A stretch of 64,000 nt of DNA. Source: Nitzschia sp. DOCU1 (lineage: Eukaryota; Bacillariophyta; Bacillariophyceae; Bacillariales; Bacillariaceae). The notes beneath the pieces were generated by a model, which saw only the letters and a program-made list of their open reading frames with translations, had not been told where the DNA came from and searched no databases. The stretch is from NCBI GenBank assembly GCA_951394045.1, contig OX595998.1, positions 868,001 to 932,000 of the forward strand, read 5' to 3'. The translations under genes and the position numbers were made by a program. Of the stretch, positions 31,115 through 39,815 are shown one piece after another (position 1 is the first letter of the stretch; each line of letters opens with the position of its first letter).

Positions 31115-31275
31115 TGACGGTGAGCAATCTAATTTAATGAGGATTGCTACGGGTGAGTGATTGCCGATCGGCATTGGCGGCGAGAGAGCCGTTAGCGGGC
31201 TGGCGCGCGCCGGCAAGGCCCAAGGCTCGGCTTGCGCTGGATGGATCTTGCCGCCCTGGTGGGAATATCAACACA
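31115..31275 (-). repeat. 5' LTR of CoDi element
   Basis: 161 bp, partner of 22743-22903. On the minus strand it begins TGTGTTGATATTCC and ends CACCGTCA. A 13-bp perfect inverted repeat (AATTAGATTGCTC at 31090-31102 and GAGCAATCTAATT from 31122) spans the LTR/leader junction. Confidence 0.85.
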
Positions 31276-31331
31276 TATTTCCTTCCTTCATCGGATTCAT
31301 TTGCGCTTCACGACTAAATTGACTGGAAAAT

Positions 31332-31361
31332 GAAGCGCAAATGGAAGGCAGGAAGTCTCTA
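31332..31361 (+). repeat. 30-bp inverted repeat, right copy
   Basis: GAAGCGCAAATGG...TCTCTA, exact reverse complement of 21286-21315. Confidence 0.85.
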
Positions 31362-31466
31362 ATGATGCTTTTCCTATGATTACGTTCCTGATAGCTCTGA
31401 CTTCTCGAACAAGAAAATGATAATTCGAATGATCATACACCGTAGCCCATTGTTGTTCTAGTAGTA

Positions 31467-31922
31467 TTAGGGGCGTGACAACGTAGTGCTGGTGGGATGG
31501 GCTGGATCATGATGAATTGATGTGCGGTGCTGGTGGCTCCTGCTGCTGAGACGAGGAGGTAGCGAGCGAGAAAGTAGACTCTTGACTAATTGGATACAGA
31601 TTTCCAGACTTCCGTCACCATCCTGTATTGGCGTGGTACACATCGTATCATACCAGGTATCATGGAAATAGACGCAAAATACTCCACACAAAATTCCACA
31701 CACAATCCCGTGTAACAAACGATCGTCTATGTCAGAAAGGTTCGCATCAGTCGAACGGCGTTGCCACCACTCAAAGGCAAGGAGTCGGCGCAAAATTGCG
31801 TGTTGATCAACTGGATAGCCGGCACCATACCATTCTCTAGCTAGGTAGCTACAGTAGCTATTTCTGACAGGTATCGTACTGTTCACTCTATTCTCTACAC
31901 AGTAAAGTAATTTGGTGTACAT
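31467..31922 (-). CDS. Hypothetical ORF, doubtful
   Basis: 151 aa from ATG 31922. It contains a hydrophobic stretch (GIVCGILCGVFCVYF) that could be a membrane segment. No family is recognised, composition is uneven towards the C-terminus (Ser/His/Arg rich) and it lies among repeat remnants, so it may not be a gene. Confidence 0.2.
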   Translation of the reverse strand: MYTKLLYCVENRVNSTIPVRNSYCSYLAREWYGAGYPVDQHAILRRLLAFEWWQRRSTDANLSDIDDRLLHGIVCGILCGVFCVYFHDTWYDTMCTTPIQDGDGSLEICIQLVKSLLSRSLPPRLSSRSHQHRTSIHHDPAHPTSTTLSRP

Positions 31923-32106
31923 GCTTGCTACTGATAGCTGGCAACAAGGAAAGAAGAACTCGTCTATTCCATCATGTCTCGTCTGCTGCTAGCGCTGCTT
32001 TAACTCTAAATTTTAGTACCTAGTAGTAGGATGTTAAATTCTACTCTTAGTTTGCAAACTCTACAATTCCTTTTTCTTTCCTGCTGTCGACCATCTGTCG
32101 TCTTTC

Positions 32107-32499
32107 TTATTGCATGGCAGCAACAGCAGTATCCCCCTTAGAGCCACATTGGGCCATGGTCTTGTCCATAGGGCTTCGCAGTCTCCAATAAAATATTGCA
32201 CTTTTCGTCTTGCCTGGTCTTCCTTGTCTGTGATTTTTCTTTGGATCGCAACAAATCATTGGCACCGCTGTCGTACTGGCCAAGGCATTCATGCTCCTTA
32301 CTTCTTTAAAGCTAACTGCCCATTGTTGGCAATTTGTTCTTGATCCATCTGTAGTTTGGGGGTCAACTCCATTTGTAGGACCATTGTCATCGTCAGATGA
32401 ATCATCGTCATAATCGCTTCTCCCAGCAGCAGCAGGTTGATTTTTGCTGCACTCCTTCAGCCCAAAGTACTCGATTGGGGTGGGGGCGCCTTCCAGCAA
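32107..32499 (-). CDS. Hypothetical ORF, doubtful
   Basis: About 130 aa with an acidic stretch (DYDDDSSDDDNGPTNG) and a basic C-terminal half. Upstream, in another frame at about 32530-32640, lies a Cys/His-rich stretch (CSCANPDCK, KCTHRHD) which might be an earlier exon. No family is recognised. Confidence 0.25.
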   Translation of the reverse strand: MLEGAPTPIEYFGLKECSKNQPAAAGRSDYDDDSSDDDNGPTNGVDPQTTDGSRTNCQQWAVSFKEVRSMNALASTTAVPMICCDPKKNHRQGRPGKTKSAIFYWRLRSPMDKTMAQCGSKGDTAVAAMQ

Positions 32500-32747
32500 C
32501 TCGTTTGGTGCAAATCTAAAACCTGTTGCTTTGCAAGGCGTACAATCAAATCATGCCGATGGGTGCATTTGATTTGCTGTGCAAGTGCCCCAGGTTTGCA
32601 GTCCGGATTGGCACATGAGCAAGATGCATTGGTGTTGTCATAGTTTGTTGTTGCGTTTTGTCATTCTCAAACACACGTGTGCGAGAGCGGAATTTGGTAT
32701 TGCGGATCGTATTATGGAATTTTTGGCCCCTAAACTCCACGATTCCT

Positions 32748-32778
32748 GGAATACTCGGCAAAATGTCGCGCATTCTCG
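32748..32778 (+). repeat. Left 31-bp TIR
   Basis: GGAATACTCGGCAAAATGTC followed by GCGCATTCTCG; exact reverse complement of 35980-36010. A short shared word, ATCAGGCTT, further inside both ends suggests the repeat was once longer. Confidence 0.9.
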
Positions 32779-32865
32779 TCTTCGGTCCGATCAGGCTTAT
32801 TTAAAAGGGAAAACTTCGGGCATAAACAGATGAAAGGCCTATAACGGTCCCATGGCCCGCCCGCC

Positions 32866-32960
32866 GGACGATTTTCCGACGCGCGGACGATTTCCCGACG
32901 CTTGGACGATTTCTGGACGAGCGGACGATTTCTGGACGCGCGGACGATTTCTGGACGTTT
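32866..32960 (+). repeat. Five tandem 19-bp repeats, left
   Basis: Exactly 5 x 19 bp with consensus GGACGATTTCYGGACGCKY; the last unit ends GGACGTTT. GGTCCC occurs shortly upstream. The right array (35802-35896) has the same unit, number, order and final GGACGTTT. Confidence 0.9.
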
Positions 32961-33024
32961 TTTACCAGGGATTACGATTTAACGCATGATATTTAGAATT
33001 CGAACACGCACAAACACTAGATAA

Positions 33025-33245
33025 AACAAAATCGTCCGAACGCCTTCGGGCGTCCGAAAATCGTCCGAGCGTCCAGAAATCGTCCGACCCCTTGGGAAAG
33101 TACGTGATCTTCCAGTGTAAAACAAACTTACCGTCCAGAAATCGTCCGAGCGTCCAGAAATCGTCCAACGTCGGGAAATCGTCCGCGCGACGCTCGGACG
33201 ATTTCCGGACGATTTCTGGACGATTTCCGACGCTCCGACGATTGA
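33025..33245. repeat. Mixed-orientation 19-bp repeat cluster
   Basis: Several antisense units (CGTCCAGAAATCGTCC) followed by sense units (GGACGATTTCTGGACG), so this stretch can fold on itself and on the left array. It may be a composite of earlier element ends. Confidence 0.75.
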
Positions 33246-33388
33246 TGAATCTTCCTTCAATGATATCACCATTTAATTGCTTCGACGCCCGCGACGATGG
33301 CAAATGTCACCAAAGGAGCGTCTACGGATTTATTACTTTGCCATACGCTACATCTCTGCGTCTTGACTGCTACTTGGTGCTTTGACTG

Positions 33389-33685
33389 ATGGAGGCGGCG
33401 GCGGCAACGACTGGGCGTGCATCATCGCTCTTCTTGGCGCAACAGGCGCAAGCGACAAGGCGACTGTCTTGCTGCGATCAAGCGAATCATTCCTCGCATC
33501 ATCCACAACTCTATTATCAGTGGAGGACTCGTCATCAGAGGAGGATGAATCGCTTCTTCATCACCAGACGAGCATTGAAAGATTCTTGTCAGCGGCTTTT
33601 GAGATTTAGTGATCCTGGGATCGCCGCCAGGTCCAATTATGATCGACAAGCCGAAGCGGAACGATTGGAACGACTGGTACAATGA
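33389..33685 (+). CDS. Hypothetical ORF inside TIR transposon
   Basis: 98 aa from ATG 33389 (MEAAAATTGRASSLF to AERLERLVQ). Two other frames are open across the same and the following 200 bp, including a basic one from about 33639 (DKPKRNDWNDWYNEKK). Which frame, if any, is coding cannot be decided. An intron-containing small gene is possible. No family is recognised. Confidence 0.25.
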   Translation: MEAAAATTGRASSLFLAQQAQATRRLSCCDQANHSSHHPQLYYQWRTRHQRRMNRFFITRRALKDSCQRLLRFSDPGIAARSNYDRQAEAERLERLVQ

Positions 33686-33975
33686 GAAGAAAACGCATGT
33701 CGAATCAAAATGGCAGAAGAACAAAAGGGCCAGGCAATACAAGATGCATTTACGAGTCATGACGAGGAAGCGGACAGTGGGAAGAAAACGAGTGACAACG
33801 ATTGGCTGAGCGACTGGTGGGAAGAGCCAAAAGCCTTGCATCAAGGTAGTGATAGCGAATAGTAGAGAAGTTATCCTTATGTCGGGCCTCCAAGTAATAG
33901 CTAGCAGTAGTCGCCCTTTGATACATTCTGGTTTGCTACACTTGCGCTCTACCCAGCAGCTGCCAAAAGGCTAGA

Positions 33976-34025
33976 TATGACTCTTCGTACTACTGGTCTA
34001 TTATTATTACTCTAGAGAATTATAC
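33976..34025 (+). repeat. 50-bp direct repeat, left of RING gene
   Basis: Begins TATGACTCTTCGTACTACTG; identical over 50 bp to 34648-34697. Confidence 0.9.
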
Positions 34026-34086
34026 ATCTTGATTGCGTCTTGCTCTTCGTAAAGAAGAACGAGAGGGGGCAAGACTCCAGCTGGAC

Positions 34087-34539
34087 ATGCTTACGTCCTT
34101 GCTCAACGTTGTCAGGGCTGACCAAAGCCTGGTCTTTGCTAACCAAAATCTTGCAAGAGTAATGGAGTTGACTCTTTTATTGGACGATCGGCACATTTTT
34201 CACGAGGAATGCAGTGAAGTTGAAGGTCTTGTTTTTGGTGCAAGGCAAGAATTACGCCGAGCCCAAAATGCTAGGGCTCGAGCAGAATGGGACTTTTATG
34301 TCCTCACCGAGCACCGCATCTGTGGAGAACACCTACCCCCACAGCAACAAATAGATCCAGCGGTGGTAGAGGCCGAATGTCCTGTTTGCTTTGAGGAATT
34401 GGCAGGTCGTGGTGCTTGTAGCATGCCATGTGGGCACAAGATCTGCAATGTCTGTCTGTTCCGTATGACAGAGCAGTCCATGTACGTGACAGGTGACCCA
34501 GTGAGGTGCCCTCTTTGCTGTCGCAGGATCCTCGCATAA
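34087..34539 (+). CDS. RING-finger protein carried by transposon
   Basis: 150 aa from ATG 34087; the frame is open upstream to a TTG at 34033, so an upstream exon is possible. Residues about 1-95 form a helical, Arg/Glu-rich region (ARQELRRAQNARARAEW). Residues about 98-148 are a C3HC4 RING finger: CPVC, then C and H in CSMPCGHKIC, CNVC, and CPLCC. RING fingers bind zinc and usually act as ubiquitin ligases by recruiting an E2. It is intact, lies opposite to the transposase and inside the 50-bp direct repeats. A captured host gene or an accessory gene of the transposon are the two readings. Confidence 0.75.
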   Translation: MLTSLLNVVRADQSLVFANQNLARVMELTLLLDDRHIFHEECSEVEGLVFGARQELRRAQNARARAEWDFYVLTEHRICGEHLPPQQQIDPAVVEAECPVCFEELAGRGACSMPCGHKICNVCLFRMTEQSMYVTGDPVRCPLCCRRILA

Positions 34540-34647
34540 TGCTCGGGTAGAATTGGCCAACTAGCATAACAACCTCGGAATAGCCTGAGAGTAGACAGTG
34601 CCAGACTGTCATTGAATAGAAGCTAGTAACTAGTGTCAAAAATATAG

Positions 34648-34697
34648 TATGACTCTTCGTACTACTGGTCTATTATTATTACTCTAGAGAATTATAC
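34648..34697 (+). repeat. 50-bp direct repeat, right of RING gene
   Basis: Second copy of 33976-34025. It overlaps the last codons and the TAA of the transposase gene, which shows that this copy is in the original place. Confidence 0.9.
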
Positions 34698-35603
34698 GCT
34701 GTAGATAGGCGAGCCATCGTCCATCTGGTACTGGACGATGACAAGAACTGCCTCAAAGGCAATCTTGTGCTTGGCTTCACCATGTTTGAACACGGCCTCC
34801 ATAATTCTGAAGAACTTCATGCGGCCATTAAAGGTTTCGTGCCGTAAGCGTGCACGGCTTTTGAAATTGGCCAGTCCTCGTGAGTCTGTACCATTAGGTA
34901 GACTCAATAGATTATTGTCAAGTTCATTCCGAGACCGAAAGCCGCGGTCTGCTATCGCTTTTTTGCCAGAAGAAGCAAGCAGACCTTGTAACCTCCTGCG
35001 ATACATTTCGAGATCGCCCATCCCACCACGATACAGACCATCATAGAAGATCACCTTCGCATGGAACACAGACACTGCTATCAAATACTTGAGTGCCCCA
35101 TGATTAAATTTGTGGGAGCACTGTGACCGGTCAATGTTGTAGCGTGGGTGCTTCTTCTCCCACACTTTAAAATCCACACCATCCATCGTAACTGCATAAA
35201 TAGCGATTTCATCCTCCAAATAGTCCTCTGCCGGCCCAATCTTTGATTGCACCAAAGCTGCAATCTTTCGTATCCACCTCCACAGGGGCTCGCCTCGACA
35301 GTAGCGCTCGCAATCCTTGAAACGAGATGCTAAGAGCTCAGCATTCTTCTCGTAAGTCCAAAGGAAATAATGCGCTTTCATAAAGTTATGAAAGCCACGT
35401 TCCCCTTTTTCCTTTGGAAGAAGTTGCGCTTCGGCAACCTCTGTCGTTTGTAGATCGTACCACATATGAGCGATCACGGTAGGTGAGGAGCCAAAGTGTT
35501 TCCCAAATGACGTATACAGCTGTTCTCTTGACCTGCCATCAGTGCGCATGCCCATAATGGCGAGCCCTTTGTCGAGAACATCCCTAGCTGAAAGAATGTC
35601 CAT
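34692..35603 (-). CDS. DDE transposase, PIF/Harbinger-IS5-like
   Basis: 303 aa from ATG 35603, uninterrupted. The N-terminal 110 residues hold a helix-turn-helix-like part (FGKHFGSSPTVIAHMWYDL). The catalytic triad is D141 (VTMDGVDFKVW), D219 (AIADRGFRSR) and E256 (LRHETFNGRMKFF), in the spacing and context of the DDE_Tnp_4/IS5 group. The enzyme would bind the element's ends and cut and paste it. The stop codon falls inside the right 50-bp repeat. The subfamily assignment is from motif context only. Confidence 0.75.
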   Translation of the reverse strand: MDILSARDVLDKGLAIMGMRTDGRSREQLYTSFGKHFGSSPTVIAHMWYDLQTTEVAEAQLLPKEKGERGFHNFMKAHYFLWTYEKNAELLASRFKDCERYCRGEPLWRWIRKIAALVQSKIGPAEDYLEDEIAIYAVTMDGVDFKVWEKKHPRYNIDRSQCSHKFNHGALKYLIAVSVFHAKVIFYDGLYRGGMGDLEMYRRRLQGLLASSGKKAIADRGFRSRNELDNNLLSLPNGTDSRGLANFKSRARLRHETFNGRMKFFRIMEAVFKHGEAKHKIAFEAVLVIVQYQMDDGSPIYSV

Positions 35604-35801
35604 CGTCTGAGGTGGCTGAGGTGGCGACAGTTTCTGTAGAGTAGAGATAAGGGAGGGACGCTTTTTTGTGGTTGATTGATGTTCGTTGTGCGATCAGTAT
35701 CAGTGTGATTGAGTTTTTGTGCATACATACCGGTAGCCGTTTGCATACGAGTGATACGGTTACCGCTCTTTTCGAACTGTTAAGGTCCCGACGATTCGTT
35801 C

Positions 35802-35896
35802 GGACGATTTCTGGACGCTTGGACGATTTGCCGACGCTTGGACGATTTCTGGACGCTTGGACGATTTGCCGACGCTTGGACGATTTCCGGACGTTT
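35802..35896 (+). repeat. Five tandem 19-bp repeats, right
   Basis: Exactly 5 x 19 bp, alternating GGACGATTTCTGGACGCTT and GGACGATTTGCCGACGCTT, ending GGACGTTT. It has the same direction as the left array even though the TIRs are inverted. Confidence 0.9.
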
Positions 35897-35979
35897 TGAA
35901 ATATATATGCCCATAATGCTACATAAAAAGCCTGATGACGTATACGGCTATTAGAACTCAGGCCTTATCGAACGATAGG

Positions 35980-36010
35980 CGAGAATGCGCGACATTTTGC
36001 CGAGTATTCC
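35980..36010 (-). repeat. Right 31-bp TIR
   Basis: Exact reverse complement of 32748-32778. Confidence 0.9.
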
Positions 36011-36527
36011 TGTCCACTCCGCAGTGGATTTGCCACGTCAACACCATGAGAAATCCACAAACTCCAATGACGGTATCGGTATTTCTACATACGAGGAAAT
36101 GGCGCCCAATTTTTGGCGGGAAAAGCATGCCATCCTCGCCCTTGCGCGCAACTGTTGGCCATGAACATTTAGTGGTACTATTTCCACGTATTTTTGCGTG
36201 GGCGCGAATGTGCTTTTCTCACGTCACTCTTGTCGTGCCTGCGTTCGAAATTCCCCTACTTAATTAGGAGGGCAGTAATAAACATCTTTTTTCCAAGGAA
36301 ATTGATTGGCTAAAACTCGATCTTCCAATGGGAGGCGGTAACTCAAAAATTGGAGGGCGCATAAAAAAGTGAGACAATGACAATTGCGTCCACATATTTT
36401 ATTACTACTAAAAAAATCCGACACGTAGCCCACAAGACGATACAACAAGCGCCTTTCCGAGGAGTGTTACTGCTGCCTTGGCAAGAGCAAATACTGCACC
36501 ACCTTTGAAGCAAGAATCTAATTGGAA
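36011..36527. promoter_or_regulatory. Upstream region of glycosyltransferase 1
   Basis: 517 bp between the TIR transposon and the start of the glycosyltransferase gene. It should hold its promoter. CACGTCAC near 36217 resembles a CRE-like site; no other element is clear. Confidence 0.3.
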
Positions 36528-39500
36528 ATGACGAAGAAGCTCCCCGCTCGATATGGACTGCCAGCAAAGCAATCACGCCGGAAGCTAGAGGGACAGCCGA
36601 GCACCACTCGACTGCGACTGACCTATATTTTGGGCAGTGCTGTTGTTTTGCAACTCTTTCAGATTTCGAGCGTAATTTTGTCTCAAGGGGACGCGCTTTT
36701 GGGATGGGACGATGATGGCGGTGGTAACTGTCGTGGACGTTGGTTTCGTGGTTCAGAGAAAGTTGTTGTTGTCTACACTGGCCCCACAAGCCTCAACACC
36801 AGAGAAGGGAAGAACTGGCTCTATCTCAAGAATTTCGAGTACTTTTTGACCCATGGTGTTGATTGTCTACACCAAGATACGGTCTTTGTACTAACTGAGG
36901 TGGTTGCAGCCCACTATGAAAACCGAATATCCCAGATCAAGCAACGATGCGATTCGGAACGACGAGCTGAGTCCAGCATGGCCTTCCGGAAATTCAAAAC
37001 TCCGTCTGTGCAAGTAATCCATCGCAAGGACAGGTGCTATGATATGGAAGGTTTTCGCATGGCAATGGAACACGTCGACTTGTTCAACTATGATTTCACA
37101 GTGTATCTAAACTGTGGTGTCGTTGGGCCCAAGCTACCTGACATCGGTGGAGAAAACAGGGTTGCCAATCAGATCCCGTGGACCCGACGCTACACGTCCT
37201 TGTTATCAGACACTGTCAAAATGTCGGGCCTAACCATCAATGCTGACTATTTTACACCGCATGTCCAAAGCATGCTGTTTGCGTTGGACAGGGAGGGACT
37301 TAAAATCATCAGAGAAGCCGGCGCCGTGTTTGATTGTGGTGATAGCACCATGTCAGAGGACCTCCGAAATAGAATTGTCAGGAGATACGAGGGTGGAATG
37401 AGTCGTGCAATCTTGAAAGCAGGGTACAATATACGCTCGACACATGGCCTCTACGGACCTGTGGAAATCAGGCCACAGGACGCTATCAACAGACAAATTC
37501 TCGGTTGGTGTAAGGATATGTGGTACCCTGAACTATTTCCAGTTTCAGCTGACTCGAAATGGGAAGATTTCATGTTCTTCAAGTCATCGCGACTCTTCTT
37601 GTTGCCTGGAATGGAGGAAGAGATTCAGTACAATCACGACCACGAACTTGAGACTCTGAAATTGCCTGTGGCTGGCGTAACGGTACTTGAGGTCGCCGAG
37701 GATACCAGTAATGATCCTATGGAAAGTTTGTGGAATGGTGGAGCCAGTGACAACATCAATGTCGACCTTTCTAGCCTGCGAGTCTCGGTCGTCGTCAGCC
37801 ACTGTAAATTTGAACTATCTTGGCTCCGAGACTATCTCACGGATTTCCCATTACGAGACTTGACGGTTGTATCGAAATGCGGGATCGATCCGGATCCCGC
37901 TCACTTGCCACCGGGAGTTCGCCTGATGAAATTGCCCAACGTTGGGCGTGTAGATCACACCATGGCGTATTGGATGGCTGAGGTTATTCCTGAGCAGGAT
38001 ATCACAAAAGATGACGTAATTATTTTCCTGAAAGACAACCTCGAAAAGCAGCCTCCGGAGAGGCGTCGCAACATGGCGGAGCTGCTACGAGGTACTGCGG
38101 TGAACGGTTTTTCGTGTCTTCAGAAGCCCGTCCCCGGCTATTCTCATTTTCACGTTACTGAAGTGATGACCCGCTTCTCCATGACCCACTACCTAGGCGA
38201 CCTGAAATACCAAGAGGATGGGAGCATCGTTCTGACTCCGAATGATCCAAACGATGAGTTCAAGTCGTCCTTCAAAAATATGAGGGAATGGCTAGGAAGT
38301 GTTGGGCTCACTGGCCTCTCCACCCTTCGGCTTGTCCCAGTGTGTTATGGCGGTAGTTACGCAGTGCAAGCGTCCCGGATTCTTGATGTACCGGCGAAGA
38401 TCCGCTCGAAGCTAGTCAAGAGTCTTTCCCGTGGGAACAACATAGAAGAAGGTCACTTTGCAGAAAGGACGTGGGCGGCCCTATTTTCGCCCACCTTGAC
38501 CAAAGATCAAGCTAAGTATATTTTGGACAGAGCCAAGTACGTTAAAATGAATACTGAGGTTGATGGAGGAGGCATATTGGGGGCCTTGGTAGAAGTGGAT
38601 GTCCCTGGTCATTTCCGACCCCTTCTTGGGGCGGACCACGATGTCGAAAAAGTGAAATGGAACCCTTCACAGGGTCGATGGCAATGGCCAGAAATCTATC
38701 GTGCCCGCGTTGTGGACTCTGCCAATGTCTGCAAGAGGCCCATGGTAGAACCCGATATTCCAAAAGCCACCCCAACAGTGAAACGACCTCTCACCATTGC
38801 AATGTGTACGGCAACAGCAAGAAACGACTTGAGGTATTTGAACGAGTGGATTGACTTTCATGTGGTCCAAGGCTTTGCCCACTTCTATATGTACGACACT
38901 AATGATTTGCCTCAAGTCGAGCATTTTCTTAATTCGACCCGGCCAGGCTGGTCAGAATACGTTAGTGTGACTCATTGGCCAGGCAAGAACCAACAAGCCG
39001 ATATCTGGTCTGATTGCTTCACCGTCAAGGCACGACAAGGAAATCATGCGTGGGCAGCCAATTTTGATGTTGACGAGTTTCTCTTGTTGTGGCGCCATGA
39101 ACATATCATGTCAATGGTCCAAGAACGATGCACGAGTGGCAGTGTGCACGTCGCTCTCTACACCTTTGCCCCCGATTATTTGACAAACGAGCAGAGGGAA
39201 GAGCTTTCTAGCATGAGGTTGTTGAATGACATTGAAACGTATGAAATGTCCGCCGATCTCTCTTCGCGTGGCCTTCCTCGCCCCTTGCTCCACCGAAACG
39301 TTCATCGTGGTCCTGTTGGGTGGGAAGGCAATGACGTATCCAGATTGCAGCTCCGACTAAAGACGATTGCTCGCACTGACGATGTTGATTCTTTCAAGAA
39401 TGCATTGCCCGAACTTCTACACGGAGAACGTAGGAACCTTCTGGGCGTCCCATTGAATACGTCGTGGGTGACCCCGGAGACCTCTGGCAACGATATTGCG

Positions 39501-39815
39501 TCCTTGTTTCATTACAAATTCAAAAGCGTTCCAGAAGTCATCTACGAAACATGTAACGGTGGAAGGATCAGTTCGGAAGTTGAACTGGAAGCTTGCGAAA
39601 CAGTTCGTGCATTTGCCACTACGCCTGGCGCCTGGATATCCTATCGCTACAAGGAAGATTATTCGGCTTGGGATTTCCTTCGAGATCGCATCCCGTGGTA
39701 CGGTCACTTCGAGCTCGCGAATGTTGGAGTGTCTTGTCCAAATTTAGAAGCGGGTGTGTTGTTTGGAGAGAGAGCCAAGATGATTAGGCACCGAAACAAA
39801 ACTCAGATCCCATAG
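36528..39815 (+). CDS. Large membrane glycosyltransferase, DUF3431 + GT92-like
   Basis: 1095 aa from ATG 36528 (GAAATGACG); the frame opens six bases earlier with TTG. A signal anchor lies at about 31-51 (LTYILGSAVVLQLFQISSVIL, shortened here to its core LGSAVVLQLFQISSVIL), so this is a type II Golgi-like protein. About 75-370 is a first glycosyltransferase-like domain (VVVVYTGPTSL, NFEYFLTHGVDC, YDFTVYLNCGVVGP). About 417-690 matches DUF3431 (VSVVVSHCKFELSWL, GRVDHTMAYWM). About 755-1010 is GT92-like (IAMCTATARNDLRYLNEWID) with a DVD motif at 847-849 for metal and nucleotide sugar. It probably adds sugars to secreted proteins or wall polysaccharide; substrate unknown. No intron. A close paralogue lies at 52826-56452. 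Confidence 0.8.
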   Translation: MTKKLPARYGLPAKQSRRKLEGQPSTTRLRLTYILGSAVVLQLFQISSVILSQGDALLGWDDDGGGNCRGRWFRGSEKVVVVYTGPTSLNTREGKNWLYLKNFEYFLTHGVDCLHQDTVFVLTEVVAAHYENRISQIKQRCDSERRAESSMAFRKFKTPSVQVIHRKDRCYDMEGFRMAMEHVDLFNYDFTVYLNCGVVGPKLPDIGGENRVANQIPWTRRYTSLLSDTVKMSGLTINADYFTPHVQSMLFALDREGLKIIREAGAVFDCGDSTMSEDLRNRIVRRYEGGMSRAILKAGYNIRSTHGLYGPVEIRPQDAINRQILGWCKDMWYPELFPVSADSKWEDFMFFKSSRLFLLPGMEEEIQYNHDHELETLKLPVAGVTVLEVAEDTSNDPMESLWNGGASDNINVDLSSLRVSVVVSHCKFELSWLRDYLTDFPLRDLTVVSKCGIDPDPAHLPPGVRLMKLPNVGRVDHTMAYWMAEVIPEQDITKDDVIIFLKDNLEKQPPERRRNMAELLRGTAVNGFSCLQKPVPGYSHFHVTEVMTRFSMTHYLGDLKYQEDGSIVLTPNDPNDEFKSSFKNMREWLGSVGLTGLSTLRLVPVCYGGSYAVQASRILDVPAKIRSKLVKSLSRGNNIEEGHFAERTWAALFSPTLTKDQAKYILDRAKYVKMNTEVDGGGILGALVEVDVPGHFRPLLGADHDVEKVKWNPSQGRWQWPEIYRARVVDSANVCKRPMVEPDIPKATPTVKRPLTIAMCTATARNDLRYLNEWIDFHVVQGFAHFYMYDTNDLPQVEHFLNSTRPGWSEYVSVTHWPGKNQQADIWSDCFTVKARQGNHAWAANFDVDEFLLLWRHEHIMSMVQERCTSGSVHVALYTFAPDYLTNEQREELSSMRLLNDIETYEMSADLSSRGLPRPLLHRNVHRGPVGWEGNDVSRLQLRLKTIARTDDVDSFKNALPELLHGERRNLLGVPLNTSWVTPETSGNDIASLFHYKFKSVPEVIYETCNGGRISSEVELEACETVRAFATTPGAWISYRYKEDYSAWDFLRDRIPWYGHFELANVGVSCPNLEAGVLFGERAKMIRHRNKTQIP

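Larger units (their letters stand above)
22743..31275 (-). mobile_element. Ty1/copia (CoDi-like) retrotransposon, decayed, with nested insertion
   Basis: Two 161-bp LTRs (22743-22903 and 31115-31275, TG...CA, same length) flank gag and pol on the minus strand. A leader of 98 bp with ATCAGAGC near the primer-binding position follows the 5' LTR. Gag has the CWTHG zinc knuckle typical of diatom CoDi elements, and pol has protease, integrase, reverse transcriptase and RNase H in copia order. The frame is interrupted by four in-frame TGA codons, one TAG and at least two frameshifts. A PiggyBac element (22935-25795) sits in the 3' end of pol. Flanking five-mers (AATTG and TATTT) do not match, so no target duplication is seen. 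Confidence 0.85.
31276..32747. other. Spacer between CoDi complex and TIR transposon
   Basis: About 1.5 kb. It begins with the 30-bp inverted repeat region (31332-31361), including a local hairpin CATTTGCGCTTC/GAAGCGCAAATG. Two minus-strand frames with ATG starts (31467-31922 and 32107-32499) are the only coding candidates. Confidence 0.4.
32748..36010 (-). mobile_element. TIR DNA transposon with DDE transposase and RING cargo
   Basis: 3263 bp with perfect 31-bp terminal inverted repeats (32748-32778 and 35980-36010, GGAATACTCGGCAAAATGTC and on). Inside each end lies an array of five 19-bp repeats; a further mixed-orientation cluster lies at about 33025-33245. The transposase gene is on the minus strand (34692-35603). 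A RING-finger gene on the plus strand is enclosed by 50-bp direct repeats. A clear target duplication could not be set. Transposase features suggest the PIF/Harbinger-IS5 side of the DDE families. Confidence 0.8.

Noticed and set aside
31095..31135. Hammerhead ribozyme at the CoDi LTR junction
   Set aside because: CTGATGA is present, but the required GAAA box and the three-stem arrangement are not seen.
32866..35896. CRISPR-like array from the 19-bp repeats
   Set aside because: Units are directly adjacent with no unique spacers, lie inside TIRs and the genome is eukaryotic.
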